Shown: positions 22,339 through 34,220, numbered from the stretch's first letter. The stretch: DNA of 64,000 nt from Capronia americana (GCA_016110215.1 JADWQD010000013.1:496001-560000); one strand, 5' to 3'. Program-made: numbers and translations. Notes: generated from the letters alone by a model not told the origin.

Positions 22339-23273
22339 CGGCCTGACCTTTGCGACTTTGGCCCTTCCTCAACATCAGCGTCTTTGGAGGAAGTAATGAG
22401 CGGCATTATTGTGTTTGGATGTTTTGAGACGGCTAAGCATATGAGCATCCGCGAGGAAGTGACAAAAGTTCTGGGATAATGGTACAACAGCTAGAGCGCC
22501 GTGCGCGCTTGGATGTATAGAGGGCCACTCGGGCTCTTTGAAGATATCTGAAAATGCATAGTTGTAAAATAATACAGGATCACACTGCGAAAGGGTCTAT
22601 GTTCGATCTCGCTTCGACAGAAAACGTGCCAAGCCGAAATCTCGTCCCACTCGCCGCCTGAGGCTGACAGGCACCACGCAGGCACCAGGTGGCGCAGATC
22701 TGGACGGCAGATCTCGCACAAGAAGTGGGTGGAAGAGAAGCGAACCGTTAGACGAACACGGGCCTTGTTCACCTGATCGCTTGCCTTGTCACACTTTTAC
22801 GGCTGTTTTTGGGCACGATCAGGCTGTTGAATCTTCATTCGTGGTGGTGTCGCCGCCCGTTCCTTTCCTTGGTGACCTCTGTCGTTTGTCTGCGTCAACC
22901 AGGCCGACCCCCTCATCGCACAGTGGGACGGACAACAACGAGAGGAGGACTTTCTTTTCCGACCGGTAAGTACATAAAAAATACAGACTCCTTCTCGCGC
23001 GCTACACTTGACGCGACCATTGTCCCTTCAAACCTAGCGGTATGTCGTCGAGGGATTGGTGCCAAGCGAGTCAAACTCATGCCAACGAAGGCATTTGCTG
23101 TTACCACTTCGGTGCTCATCTGTTTGCTCGCTCTCCTTATCTTCAGCGGTCTCAGAGATGTCCTCCATCAGCTTGTTGGTGAAGGTTGTGACACTAATTC
23201 GAGCTGGAAAATAGAGCGGCAATTCTCCTCTTTCTTGGGTAGAGGGCTAGACGGGTTCTCGTCACTCGCTAAC
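22339..23273. other. Intergenic and 5' leader of the M16 peptidase, with possible leader intron
   Basis: The left part holds the 3' end of the previous gene. A strong donor (GTAAGT at 22966) and acceptors at 23037 or 23146 suggest an intron in the leader of the peptidase. The reading frame stays open across this stretch, including a hydrophobic-looking segment near 23100, but this is better explained by pyrimidine-rich leader or intron sequence. Confidence 0.45.
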
Positions 23274-26200
23274 ATGGTCTCCGTCCGGTCAAGCCCTCGC
23301 TTTCGACAGCTGCAAAAAATCCAACCTGACTACTGTCCGAGCACCATCACGCAGTATGAATCCGAGCGCACAGGCATGCGAGTCATCGTGGTGGACCAGG
23401 AGGGGCCGAAGTTGCATGGCTTCTTCGTCTTGGCCACCGAGATCCACGACGACTCTGGCGCGCCGCATACGTTGGAGCACCTTTGTTTCATGGGCTCCAA
23501 GAGCTACAAGTACAAAGGGTTCTTGGACAAGCTCGCCACAAGGGCGTATTCGGGGACCAACGCCTGGACGGCTACCGATCACACCGCCTACACGCTGGAG
23601 ACGGCGGGATGGGCGGGCTTTGCTCAGATCCTGCCGGTCTACCTTGAGCATGTCATCCTTCCGACACTGACAGACGCCGGTTGCACAACCGAAGTCCATC
23701 ATATTGATGGAAACGGCCACGATGCCGGTGTCGTGTACTCGGAGATGCAGGGCGTGCAGAACACCGCGTCCGAGCTTATTGAGCTGCAGTCGAAGCGCTT
23801 TCTCTATCCTGAAGGCGTGGGCTACCGCTACGAGACCGGCGGCATGATGGAGCAGCTCCGCGTCCTTACCGCCGATCGCATTCGAGAATTTCACCGCGAG
23901 ATGTACCAGCCCAAGAATCTGTGCGTCGCGATTTTTGGCGAGGCGGATCACAAGGAGCTGCTCGCGATCCTGGACGAATTCGAAACCTCGATTCTTTCGG
24001 ATATTCCGAGTCCGGATGCACCCTTCAAGCGGCCTTGGATTGAGTCGGAAGTGACGCCGCCACTGAAACAGTCGACGCTGTTGAAGGTTGAGTTTCCCGA
24101 GGAGGACGAATCATTCGGTGAGATTGATATCCGGTTCCTGGGTCCGGATTGCGCCGATGCTTTAGCTGCGGGAGCCCTGAATATTGTCCTATTGTACCTC
24201 GCTGGCTCTTCGGCCGCCCTTCTGGACCACGTCCTCGTCGAAAAGGAGCAATTGGCAAGTGGAATATATTACCAAATCGACTGTCGTCCGCGCACCGAGA
24301 TCCAGTTCTCTATGTCGAGTGTCGAGACTGGGCGGCTAGAAGAGGTTGAAAAGCGCTTCTTCGAGGTCCTCAAAGATGCCATGGACAAACCCTTGGACAT
24401 GGACTTCATGAAAGATTGCATCGATAGGCAAGTGAGGACGTACAAGTTCAGTGCTGAGGGCTCTCCAACTGCGTTTGCGGACTACATTATCACAGACTAC
24501 TTGTACGGCAAGAGAGATGGCTCGACGCTCGAATATGTGAAGTCATTAAGCCCGTACACTGAGACCCTGGCAGGCTGGACGGAGGCGCAGTGGAAGGCAT
24601 ACATCAAGAAGTACCTTTCTGACGCACCTCATGTGTCCATATTGGGCATTCCATCAGCACGGTTGTCAGAAAAGCTGAAGGCGGATGAAGCAAACCGAAT
24701 TGAGGGGCAGAAGGCAAGATTAGGACCTGACGGCTTGAAGAAGATGCAGGAAAGGCTCGAGGAAGCGAAAGCCGAGAACGACCGCGAGATTCCAACAGAG
24801 CTCCTGGGGAAATTCAAGGTGCCATTGACGGAATCGATCCACTTCGTCTCGACATCCGGTGCACGAGCAGGTCTAGCCCAGGAGATTGGCAAGCGAAACA
24901 ACAAATACCAGAAGATCATCGACAGCGATTCGAAAGAGGTGTCACTATTTCTCGATTTTGAGCACATCCCGACCAACTTTGCTCGAGTCAACATGATCAT
25001 ATCAACCGAAACCCTTCCAGACGAGCTACGACCGCTGCTATCAATCTACATGGAAGCATTCTTCAACCTGCCCGTCAAGCGAGGCGACGAGGTCATTGAC
25101 TTCCAACAGGTTGTGACCGAGCTTGAGCGGGATACCGTTGGCTATTCGATCGACAGCGCCAGCGCTCTGGGCAACGTTGAAGGCATCAGGGTCAGTTTTC
25201 AGGTCGAGATCGAACGGTACGACGTCGCCATCAAATGGCTGACAGAACTGCTCTACAAGTCCATCTTTGACGTCGAGCGGTTGAAAGCCATCAACAGCCG
25301 CTTACTGGCGGATGTCCCTGACGCGAAGCGCAGTGGCGAAGATATGATGGTTAACGTCCATCTGATGAGCCATCTCTCGCCCAAATCGATAGGCCGCGCG
25401 CGGAGCACCTTGGTCAAAGCCCTGTACCTGAAACGCATCAAGCAACTTCTGGAGAAAGACCCGGAGCAAGTGGTTAAGCAATTCGAGCGTCTGCGAAGCA
25501 CACTCTGCCGTTTCGAGAACTACCGCGTCCTGGTCATCACCGACCTTGAGAAAGTCCACGCACCTGTGAGCACGTGGCAGCCCTTCCTGGAAAACGTGTC
25601 TCCCACGAAAGATCTCACGCCCATCGGCAAACGGATCGAACGGTTGAGTGAAGCCGGTCGCAACCCGGGCAAACTGGCTTACGTGGTCCCGATGCCGACA
25701 ATTGACTCTTCGTTCGCGTATTCTGTGGCACGCGGGCCGACATCTTGGGATGATCCACAAATACCAGCCATAATGGTTGCCATGGCGTACATGAATGCGG
25801 TGGAAGGCCCGTTGTGGGTTGCCGTTCGAGGAACAGGTTTGGCGTACGGCACAAACATGGGCTACGACCTAGAGTCAGGGTTCATTCACCTGGACGTCTA
25901 CCGCTCGCCCGACGCCTACAAGGCTTTTGAGGCGTCCAAAAAGATCGTGCATGACCACATGACCGGAGAGGTGGAATTCGACCCGCTCATGCTGGAGGGC
26001 GCGATAAGTTCCATCGTGGTGAGTTTTGCGAACGAGCAGCAAACGCTCGCTAGTGCGGCGGGGTCGAGCTTCGTAAGGAGCGTGATCAAGGGATTGCCGG
26101 AGGATCACATGGCGAGGATGCTGAAGAAGGTTCGGGATGTGGATGTGCAGGAGATTAAGACGGCGCTGAAGGAGGTAGTGTTTGACATGTTTAGGCCGGG

Positions 26201-26541
26201 GAAGGCGGATATTATTGTTACGTGTGCGACTGGTTTGAAAGAGGTGAGTCCCGTTGTTTGAGATTTCTTCAATGGCGAGCGAAGCTAACGGCGGTCCGAT
26301 GCAGGCTATCGCTGGTGGTCTCAAGGAAGTGGGTTTCTCCCCTGAGATTCGCGACCTGAACCATTTCCAGGATGACTATGGGTTGAAGCCCATTGACGGC
26401 GAGGATGATAACGAGGACGACGGCGATGAAGACGACGAACAGGATGATGAGGATGAGGATGAGGATGAGGATTCAGATGACATCGGAGGGAGCGAGGGAT
26501 ATGAAATTGTGGAAGGGAACGAGGATGATCTGGAGGAATAG
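23274..26541 (+). CDS. M16-family zinc metallopeptidase (yeast YOL098C/SDD3 type)
   Basis: Two exons (23274-26243, 26305-26541) give 1068 residues. The start MVSVRSSPRFRQLQKIQPDY matches the usual start of this subfamily. The inverted zinc motif HxxEH is H65-T-L-E68-H69 within PHTLEHLCFMGS, and the third ligand is E157 in VVYSEMQG. Both M16 halves are present, the second catalytically silent, as in presequence protease and insulysin relatives. Unlike mitochondrial Cym1, no targeting presequence is evident, so a cytosolic location is likely. The second exon encodes the end of the last domain (GGLKEVGFSPEIRDLNHFQDDYG) and a highly acidic tail (about 30 Asp/Glu). Substrate unknown. Confidence 0.9.
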
Positions 26542-27900
26542 AAGGCGAGGCGAGAGGGACGATCCCGAGGTGATCCTTGGCCCCACTGCGCATTTTTGAG
26601 TATGAAGCATGATAGAATGAATACTACGGTAGAGAGGTAGGCCCATTTGGATGCACAGGATGTGATACACGCTTCTACGGACGTGGGCAACGGTGGCTGC
26701 GAGGCTCCCAGGCCGCTGCACGAGGCTGTGCACAAGGCTGTGGAACAAGGCTGAGTGGTACGGCGAAGCACTCGCGTGGGGATAGGATAGGAGGCCGGCC
26801 GCGAGGCTGATCCCATGCGTGCGTTTTGGCCGGGCTCCTGTTCTTTCACATTGACAGAGATGAAGTGGTTTTCAGTGAGAGAGCGTAGCCATGACCATAC
26901 CGTTTGGAAGCAGTGTCTTCTCCACCAGTCAGTCGCGTTTCTCTGATGACAATTTGCAAAGAAGCACACCCTGGGGTCGCACCTGTTGTGTGAAAGGCGT
27001 CATCGATCCCGCTCAGGACCATCTTGTGGACAGAATGTTTCTTCAACTCGTCGTCGACACGGCTGTCCATCCATCTTTTAACCTTGTGGGCCGCGGTACT
27101 GGAGATGGTGCTCGTGATGCTGCGAGCGCCATGGCACGAACAACAGCAGGTTGACGCTTCCGAGCCCTTGTTGGGTTTCGCATCCCGGCCACATAGCCTG
27201 TGTTGGCCGCTGTGGAAGATGTTTACTGACCCGCATGTCAACGCCACGAGGCAGGAACGATGGAAGCACACGGCGGGGGCTGACCTTTTTCAAGCTTGAC
27301 ATACGGTGCAACGAACAGCACGGCAACCCCGCCAATGGCACCGGACAGGAAAGCCCAGGCAACGTCCTGCATCGTGCTGTCCACCTGAAATTATCGTCTG
27401 CCGCTGCGGGAACTTTTGGACTGGCGGGTTTGGGACGGCGGAACTTCTGGCTGGCACTTTCGAGCCTCTGGAATTTTTGGAAGAAGAACCCATATTCAGC
27501 GCCTGTACCGGTTTTGTATTGCACGGCGGGCAAGGGCGATTGCCCAGTGCCCCTTCTCTGCTTCTCCCACCATTCACCTACTGGATCTCTATGAGGTATT
27601 TGCGGCCCAATTGGAAATGCAGTAGGAAAGGCAACCAGTCGCCTACTTCCCAGTTCGCATAGTTGGCTGCCAGGTTTGAGGATCTGGCTGTGCAAGCTTG
27701 TGCAGATATATTGCACATCCTGCACAAAGCGGATCTTTCTTCTATTTCTGCCACTTGCGACCTGGGGACCGATTGATTCAAGGCCATGCGAACGGCCTGA
27801 ACCAATCAGAGACTCGGTTGGGTCAGCCTTGGGACACCTTTCACTTCGCCTCAGCCTCGCAACTTGGAGCGATCCCCGTCGCCGTCGTCGCAACTAAATC
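26542..27900. other. Intergenic with a degenerate ~31-bp repeat
   Basis: About 1.36 kb without a recognisable gene. Long frames on the minus strand (about 27080-27890) lack family similarity and have no splice-consistent continuation. A three-copy degenerate repeat is listed separately. The last ~150 bases form the promoter and leader of the Clr5 gene. Confidence 0.45.
27409..27490. repeat. Degenerate tandem repeat, ~31-bp period, three copies
   Basis: Three units start with GGAACTTTTGG, GGAACTTCTGG and GGAATTTTTGG at roughly 31- and 30-bp spacing; the unit interiors are diverged. Confidence 0.45.
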
Positions 27901-29574
27901 ATGGACGCTTCACGGTTGACACCTTCAAGTCGGCCGGTCATCCACCGAGTCCAGGCTCCTCGCTCGACGGCGCGGTCCTTGTTGGAGCCGTTTCGAGCGA
28001 CTATAGAGCGGTTATACCTGCGAGAGAGCATGCCTCTGTCATGGATAGTAAAACAGATGAAGGAAGTTCATGGAGTGGATGCATCGTAAGCTGTTCAGAT
28101 TGGTTCAAGGCCTCCGCTGATATTCTAGAGTGAAACAATATAAAAGTCAACTCAAGCGATGGGGTATGCGACACAAACTCACGCGGCGTGATGCAGCCTT
28201 CACTCTGAGGTTACTTAATAAAGCAAGGAGCGTGGGGCTTGAGGAGGTCGTTCTTTTCTCGGGTGCTGTTCAACGGCGAGAAGACATTGCCAGGTACATA
28301 TCGAGAAGTGACTCGCTCAATGATGAGAACCATTTGCTTGCGTGCATCACCGACGACGACAGCACACCTGTTTATATCAAGCTGCGGGCAACCGAGGGAG
28401 ACTCCGGTCTGCCGAATACACCTCAGCCTTCACCGACTTTACTGTCCGCAGTCACCAGAACACATGGACAGAGTGGACCGAGCCGCTCACAGCTAGACGG
28501 CCCACAGCCGGGCATCGATACGACACCTTCGACTCTGCAAGCCCGGAGCACGAATAGCAACTGGATAACACCAGTCGCATTAGCATCTCACGTCGAAAAT
28601 ACCTTCGAATACGTGGCATTCCCTGCCAACGTTGACGCCGCCCAAGCACACAGCTACAACCCAACTTTTCCGGTATGGCATCAATTCGGAGACGTGGACC
28701 CGAACTTGCTCCCTCCCAACTCTTTCCCGATTCCTTCGTCGCCGAAGCCTAAATGCCCCCCTGCGCCTGTCCCGATACGCACAGAGCCCACTGATTCAGC
28801 AAGGTCTGCGATTCTGCGCTACGCCTTCCTTCCGGCCGTCCTCATCTCAGAACACTTGAGAGGGACAAGTCCAGGTTTATGGATGACTGCGCAGCCTATA
28901 CTCCAGGAGTGCAGGACAACGCCGGAAGCCGATGTGCTGTCCAAATGCATCGACCTCCTGGCATGGACGCAGATCAGCAATCAGATCGTCTCACTTGCTG
29001 TGATATATTTGCTGCGGGCTTTGCTGCACATATCGGAAAAGTATTGTTCCATCTGGGCAATATGGATTGCCTGTGTCAGGATCGCTCAGATCCTTCTGGA
29101 AGATGAGTCGTTGGAGATACATGTCTGGAAACAGGCGCTTCCTGCGGTGGGAGAGCCGACAAGAGAACTGGCTGAGGCGGAGATTCTGCTCCTCACTTGC
29201 TCTGATCTCAGTTTCGTGGTTGAACCTCGTGAATGGGATGTGTTGACGCAGCGGCTGGAGCATGTTTCCAGGTCTTGCGTACAACGCCTGGAAACGCTGC
29301 TGTCAAACGCCGTGCCCTCCTCAGAAACAATGTCGCTGTGGGAACAGCACAAGGCCGAGATAGGTCGACTATATCAGAATCACAGTCTGGAAGAGGTCGT
29401 GCGCCTGATGAAGGAACGGCACAACTTTGCGCCAAGGTACGTGCGGTTGGATGGACTAGACGAATATACCTTGGCTGACCGGGAAACAGCATTCGTGGCT
29501 ACAGACAGAGAATCGCCGAGTGGGGGTTCAAGAAGCGACAAGCCACGTCGCTCACCAGAGGGCCCGGGCTCTGA
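27901..29574 (+). CDS. Clr5-domain protein with a Clr5 motif at each end
   Basis: Three exons (27901-28085, 28129-29436, 29490-29574; introns 43 and 53 nt) give 525 residues. The first Clr5 domain (about 31-80) reads FRATIERLYLRESMPL, then VKQYKSQLKRWGM. It spans intron 1, whose removal restores the HG-x-x-AS-x-KQY core. The second (about 465-515) reads LWEQHKAEIGRLY, RLMKERHNF, then YRQRIAEWGFKK. It appears only after intron 2 (donor GTACGT) is removed; without splicing the frame runs on to 29683 as unrelated sequence. Between them lies a Pro/Ser-rich linker and a helical domain. Clr5 domains occur at the N-termini of many fungal proteins, named after S. pombe Clr5 (heterochromatin silencing). 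DNA or chromatin binding is an inference. Confidence 0.8.
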
Positions 29575-30136
29575 ATGTTTGCACCCGTCGGCTGTCGAAC
29601 TGTCTTGGGTTGCCTGTATCGAGCAGAGTTGTCTTCTTGGCGCTACTGCATTGTCACACAGCATGGAAGCCAAGCGGTCGTAGACCTTGTCAGGTGGCAC
29701 GCGTGACGAGGAGGTGGCAGGGCCCGCTGTTCGAATGCGTCTCTGTGCATTCGGTTCAAGCGTGGTTTCTGCGAGTGAAGCAGGCGGGATCCTGCATTCT
29801 GCCAAGCCGATCAAGACATTTCAGACGCCATCATTCGTGCGTCGAGACGATTACCAAAGCCGATACGAGGCCTGGCGGTTATGTCCTGAGGCCTGCGCTT
29901 CCTTGAGGATCTAGCAAATACCCTTCTGGGATGGATGGGTGGATACACTTGTCGTACCGTTGCGGGGACCCAGTCTTCCCTAGATTCGCTTATGCTGGCA
30001 AATTCTGTTTGCCACACTACTGTAATGTACACACATAACTTGAGATGTTCCAACGTCGACCGTGAGGTCGGTGTGTCTGTCCAAACCTCGCCATTTTCAA
30101 GTGTAGACACCACCGCGCGCGGGCCAGTCGGCAATC
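29575..30136. other. Intergenic between Clr5 and TF-like genes
   Basis: Holds the 3' end of the Clr5 gene and the promoter of the next gene. Open frames here are extensions of unspliced reading frames. No separate gene seen. Confidence 0.5.
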
Positions 30137-32425
30137 ATGTATCACTTCGTCTTTGAGACCCCTAAATCCGCCGACTCGTCGGAAGATCGACGGCGCGCGG
30201 AACTACAGGACTCGGACGCCCGATCTCATGCAGCTAAGATCGCTTACCTAAAGAAACTGGCTCGACAGCGCATCGGGGATGAGTATGACTATTCAGCGAC
30301 GCGGCGTCGGGATAATGTTGAAGAAGAAAAAGACGACGTTGTCGTATCCGTCATACCCAGCGACATCAACAAGTCCCGTGGCCGTGACAGCTCGGTCGCC
30401 AGTGCAGAACCAAAACCAGAACCAGAACCAGAGCCCCAGAATGAATTGGATGCACGGCGCAGAGATGCTAGGAATGTTCCTCGAAGACAGTCGTGTCCTG
30501 GGCCCACAAACTCCAAGTCCAAGTCCAAGTCCAAGGGCAAGGGCAAGTCCAAGGGCAATAGAATCTATTCGAGGGCCAAGTTCCGCGTCGAACCTTGGTC
30601 GGTACTCGCGCAGACGTCCAAGGATCCGTTCGATGCTTTTCCCGAGCGCAGATTGCCTGAGAATGTGGAGAGGGTTGTGCAGTATGGTGAGTCTGAGTCT
30701 GAGTCTGAGTCTGCATCTTGTCTGAATGTCTATCCACCCCCTTTTGCATAACGGCGACTACCCATCCTCTACACTGCACAAACATACTAAACTCTCCCCG
30801 CCGCAGCATTTGACCGCATCTGGCCCGAAATGCTGTGCGCCGTGCGCGGCGAGACCCTCGCGATCGCCAAATCCGAGTGGAAAGGCCACGGCCTCCAGGA
30901 CGAACTCCTCTTCCACGTCCAAGTCGCGCTGGCGTGCGGCTTGAACCTCGCGCTGCAGAACGTGCCCAAGGTCTCGGAGGCGCTGGCTCTCGCCCGGCTG
31001 AGCCACTACTCCAAGGCGATCCGGCTGCTGAAGCAACGGATCGAGAGCCTCGACAATGGGCCGGCCTCGGAAGATCTCATGATGAGTATGCTCATCCTGG
31101 GCGTGAATGCCGATGTCGAGGAAGCGGCTCCCGAGGCACATCCCCCCTCCCCGCTGGCCACGAGCCAGTACATGCATCTGTATGGTCGGCTGACGCTGAT
31201 GCCGAGCTACGCCACGGCGTTGCATCAGTTGGTGGAGGCGCGGGGCGGGATTTTCAAGCTCCGCCACCTGGCGTTGGCGGACTGGCTGCTTTTGTGAGTA
31301 TAATATTCCATTCGATCAGACCACATCCCGGTGCATCTCTCGGAGTGGATGGACATGAGATGGGACGAGATGGGACGGAAGATAGGAATTACCATTGCTG
31401 ATCTCTGGCGCAAATAGAGCCGACCTCCATCACGCAAGCAGGACGGGCGACCGATTGCGATACCCGCCCATCCGATCGTACTATTCCATCGTCGCCAGCG
31501 CGAAACACATCCTTGACGCGCGAGCCGAAGTCCTCTCTCAGCGGCTCGGCAGTGGGTTTCGCGACCTCGACGACAACAACAACAACACGCTTTTCACCCC
31601 AGATCTGCGCGACGCTGTCACCAAGGGCGTGGAAGCCACGGTGGCGCTGGACCATTATTACCGCCATGAGAACCGGCAGCCCCGACTGGTCGATGTGATG
31701 CTCGCGGCGAACGAGGCGCAACGCACGTTTCTGGACTTGGTTCCTAGAAAAAGGGGCGGGCTGGAGCACTTGGTGCATGGATGCTGTCGGATAGCCATGT
31801 TGGTGAGTGAGTCCGTTCGCTGTTCCCCAGTCATCCCTACTTGGAGTGTAGGAGTGCAGAGCGCAAGAATGCAGAGTGCAGAGCGCAGGGTCCAGGCTGC
31901 CCGAATCTCCCCAGTAATACTCTGTACTCAGTGATTAATGCCGTGATGCCCCAGATCTTCAGCGACATGGTCCTCTTCCCCATGCCGAGTTGCACGCGCA
32001 TCAAACCCCGACTGGCTTGTGACTTGAGGCATCTGTTCGAGACCTTCGATGACAAGGGCAAAGACACTCAAGATGATGCTGGGGTCGGACATTCAACCCC
32101 CATCGCCGACCTGTTTCTCTGGGCGCTCGTGCTGGGCGGGATTGCCGCCTCTTTCACGGACCATCGACCGTGGTTTGAGCGACAGTTACGGATGAGGTTG
32201 GGAGGACGAGAACGAGAACGAGAACGAGACAATCTCGGCGTGGATTCTAATGCGGAGTCACCATCAGCATCAGCATCAGCATCAGAATCAGAACCTTGGT
32301 TCTCTTTCAGGGATCGTGTTGCGAGGTTTCTGTGGTGGGATCCCGTGGTGGACACCCCGGCTAGGGATCTGTGGGAGGCAGCCACGAGGGAGACGGCCGT
32401 GGAGGCGCGGAATCAAGAGCCGTGA
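30137..32425 (+). CDS. Fungal transcription-factor-like protein lacking a Zn2Cys6 cluster
   Basis: Four exons (30137-30686, 30807-31293, 31418-31802, 31955-32425) give 630 residues; every junction keeps frame. The N-terminal FVFETPKSADSSEDRRRAEL plus RSHAAKIAYLKKLARQ resembles the RSHAMR-x-Y motif that opens many Fungal_trans_2-type proteins (often labelled tachykinin family) in place of a zinc cluster. The remainder is the alpha-helical regulator-like domain, with IWPEMLCAVRGETLAIAKSE, LARLSHYSKAIRLLKQRI, and later LFLWALVLGGIAAS, where such proteins have their conserved helix. Role is inferred as nuclear regulation. Exons and introns are studded with short tandem repeats (listed separately). 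Confidence 0.75.
30406..30434 (+). repeat. In-frame hexamer microsatellite (Glu-Pro codons)
   Basis: Repeats of AACCAG-like units encode alternating Pro and Glu in exon 1 of the TF-like gene. Confidence 0.7.
30511..30559 (+). repeat. In-frame hexamer microsatellite (Ser-Lys/Gly-Lys codons)
   Basis: TCCAAG units, some mutated to GGCAAG, encode a Ser-Lys then Gly-Lys run in exon 1 of the TF-like gene. Confidence 0.75.
30690..30714 (+). repeat. Intronic GAGTCT microsatellite at a donor site
   Basis: The GTGAGT donor of intron 1 is itself the first unit of a GAGTCT run, so the repeat begins at the splice site. Confidence 0.75.
32205..32293 (+). repeat. Two in-frame microsatellites in exon 4
   Basis: A GAACGA run at about 32205-32230 encodes alternating Arg and Glu. 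An ATCAGC run at about 32262-32293 encodes Ser-Ala then Ser-Glu. Confidence 0.7.
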
Positions 32426-33081
32426 GGTACACTATATTGTGTACGCGCGTATTTTGTAGTTACCGGGCTGCTGTGCGAGGGATTCATGCACACCAAAAAA
32501 AGGACCGACAGTTGACAAAGGCATACTGGATGCTAGGGGGAGGACTGAGGCTATTAGGTCAAGTACAAGATCGATCATCACGGTCGGAGCATTTCGCAAG
32601 CCTATGTATAGACATATGCAAGGTATGTATGTACGTATAGGCCGCGGAGCATTGATCCTAGGAGGAGACGAGCTATGTAGCTCCCATCCCGGATATGAAC
32701 GGAATGAATGAGTGAATGCGTCGATATGTCCGCTCCAGCCCGTCTCGCCTCGCCTTGCATTACACCGCACCGCACCACTGCACGTAGTGTGGACCTGGGT
32801 ACTCGACTGTCGTCGTCCTCTTCTTCTCCGATGTGACGCACTCGAAGGACAATGGGCTTAGAAATGGCACCTTTTGGCCATCAGCTCGAGATATTGAAAC
32901 TTTACTTCAGGCTGTCGAGTCATACGCTCGAGTCTTCTTGAACTGGGCCGGCCGTTAAGACCAGCCAGAAGTGCGTGAAGATCGCATCGCGGTGCACCAA
33001 TGAAGCCAGAAACGTGCGAGTGCAACAGAAGCAGACCTCTAAGTTCATTAGATATGACTTTTCGCTGTCTCCACGATATCG
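32426..33081. other. Intergenic, no gene recognised
   Basis: Contains TATGTA/TATAGA-type simple repeats near 32605-32640 and the 3' end of the TF-like gene. No coding frame with family similarity was seen. Confidence 0.45.
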
Positions 33082-34220
33082 TCAGTTTACTAGTGCAAAC
33101 ATCTCTTCCCCCAGGACCTCGAGATGAATTTCGGAGACGCTTCTGTGTGGTGCTGATAATGTGTCCGTGAGAACTTGGTGGCTTAAATGGATTGAGGGTG
33201 GTTTCATCGGCATTGTCGAAGATTCGCAGCCGTGAGTTATCTGGAGGGAATTGGTGGACGTCCTTGAGGGCATCATCTCTTCCCAGGAGTTCAGAAATCT
33301 AGGGGGCAATGAGATGCCTTTGACTTCGGCGGGATGACAGAACGGACTCCGTCAGATGCAAAACGTGTTCGTCGGCCTCACTCCAAGTCTTGTCCTGAAC
33401 AGGGTTCAACGCGAGAGTTGAAATTGGCCGTCTATTTGGCAATGTTCGCTCACCTCGTTTCAAGCTGACATTTCATGCTTCCGTAGGCTGGTTTCCGGAA
33501 TAAGGCTTACGCATTGTCAGCGACGCCTTCTTCAGGAGGTACGGCCCTTGTACAGGCCTCATCGCTTGCTGTTGGAGAATAGACCCGCGTCGATAGAGAA
33601 GCTAACATATTCGCAACCCAAGTCTCGCAGCATCTCTTCCGATTTGTACGCAGTAGATCGCAAGTTGCTGTCCCCTCGAGCAGGGCGAAGTGGTTCGTGA
33701 GATCACAGAGCATCTCGGAGATATTCTTCGGGATGCAACGGATGTATAGACAAGCTGTACTAGCAATGGCTCAGGATACTTCTGTCGGAATTCATCCCAC
33801 GCGATCTCCCGTAGCACGGCTCGAAGAGTTCCCCGTACCAGAAAGGCGCTCCGGTGCGCTTTGCTCATGGATGACATTGCTGCCTGAGTTCTTGAACATC
33901 ATGGATAACGTCTCCGGAGAACGGATGGACTAAGGTACCATGGGTGCATCTTCTGCCCAGATTTTGAGATAGAGATCGAAGGCCTCGAGATCGAGCTGTA
34001 AGTTGATGCCGTCAACATTCTTGCGTAGGTGATGAGTATGCTGCTTCAGCGTTTGATCCCAACGAGCCACCGCACATGGGTTAGACTGGACTGTGGGCAG
34101 CGTAAGTTGAGATTGAGAAATATGTAATTGTAAGATAGTTGATATTGATGAGGATTGGATATGGTACGTATCCTTTGCTGGCTCCCTAGCGGTCGCCAGC
34201 CTACCGCAAAGGTCACACAT
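33082..34220 (-). pseudogene. Decayed NB-ARC/STAND (NLR-like) gene relic
   Basis: On the minus strand near 33300-33120 one frame reads LLGRDDALKDVHQF, then FDNADE, then PPSSHGHIISTT. This matches the Walker B (LxFDNADD) and following TSRN-type strand of fungal NB-ARC/TPR receptors. Immediately after, the likely continuation HLEVLGEEMFALV sits in a different frame, showing a frameshift, and a stop follows. Upstream on the same strand (33500-34220) are more broken frames, including a helical-looking segment ARWDQTLKQHTHHLRKN, that may be the N-terminal part. No open frame joins the pieces. NLR-like proteins act in fungal self/non-self recognition. The extent on both sides is uncertain. Confidence 0.5.

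Noticed and set aside
22809..23273. In-frame extension of the M16 peptidase with a hydrophobic segment that looks like a signal anchor
   Set aside because: The family starts at MVSVRSS (23274). The upstream part has a strong intron donor (22966) and pyrimidine-rich acceptors, so the hydrophobic reading is likely leader or intron sequence.
27078..27893. 271-codon minus-strand frame
   Set aside because: Composition is Arg/Pro/Ser-rich without any recognisable motif, and it covers the Clr5 promoter and the degenerate repeat.
29437..29683. Extended C-terminus of the Clr5 protein without splicing
   Set aside because: Removing the GTACGT-AAACAG intron gives a clear second Clr5 motif; the unspliced frame reads as unrelated sequence.
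33697..33933. Plus-strand frame inside the NLR relic
   Set aside because: It is the complement of broken minus-strand frames and has no similarity of its own.
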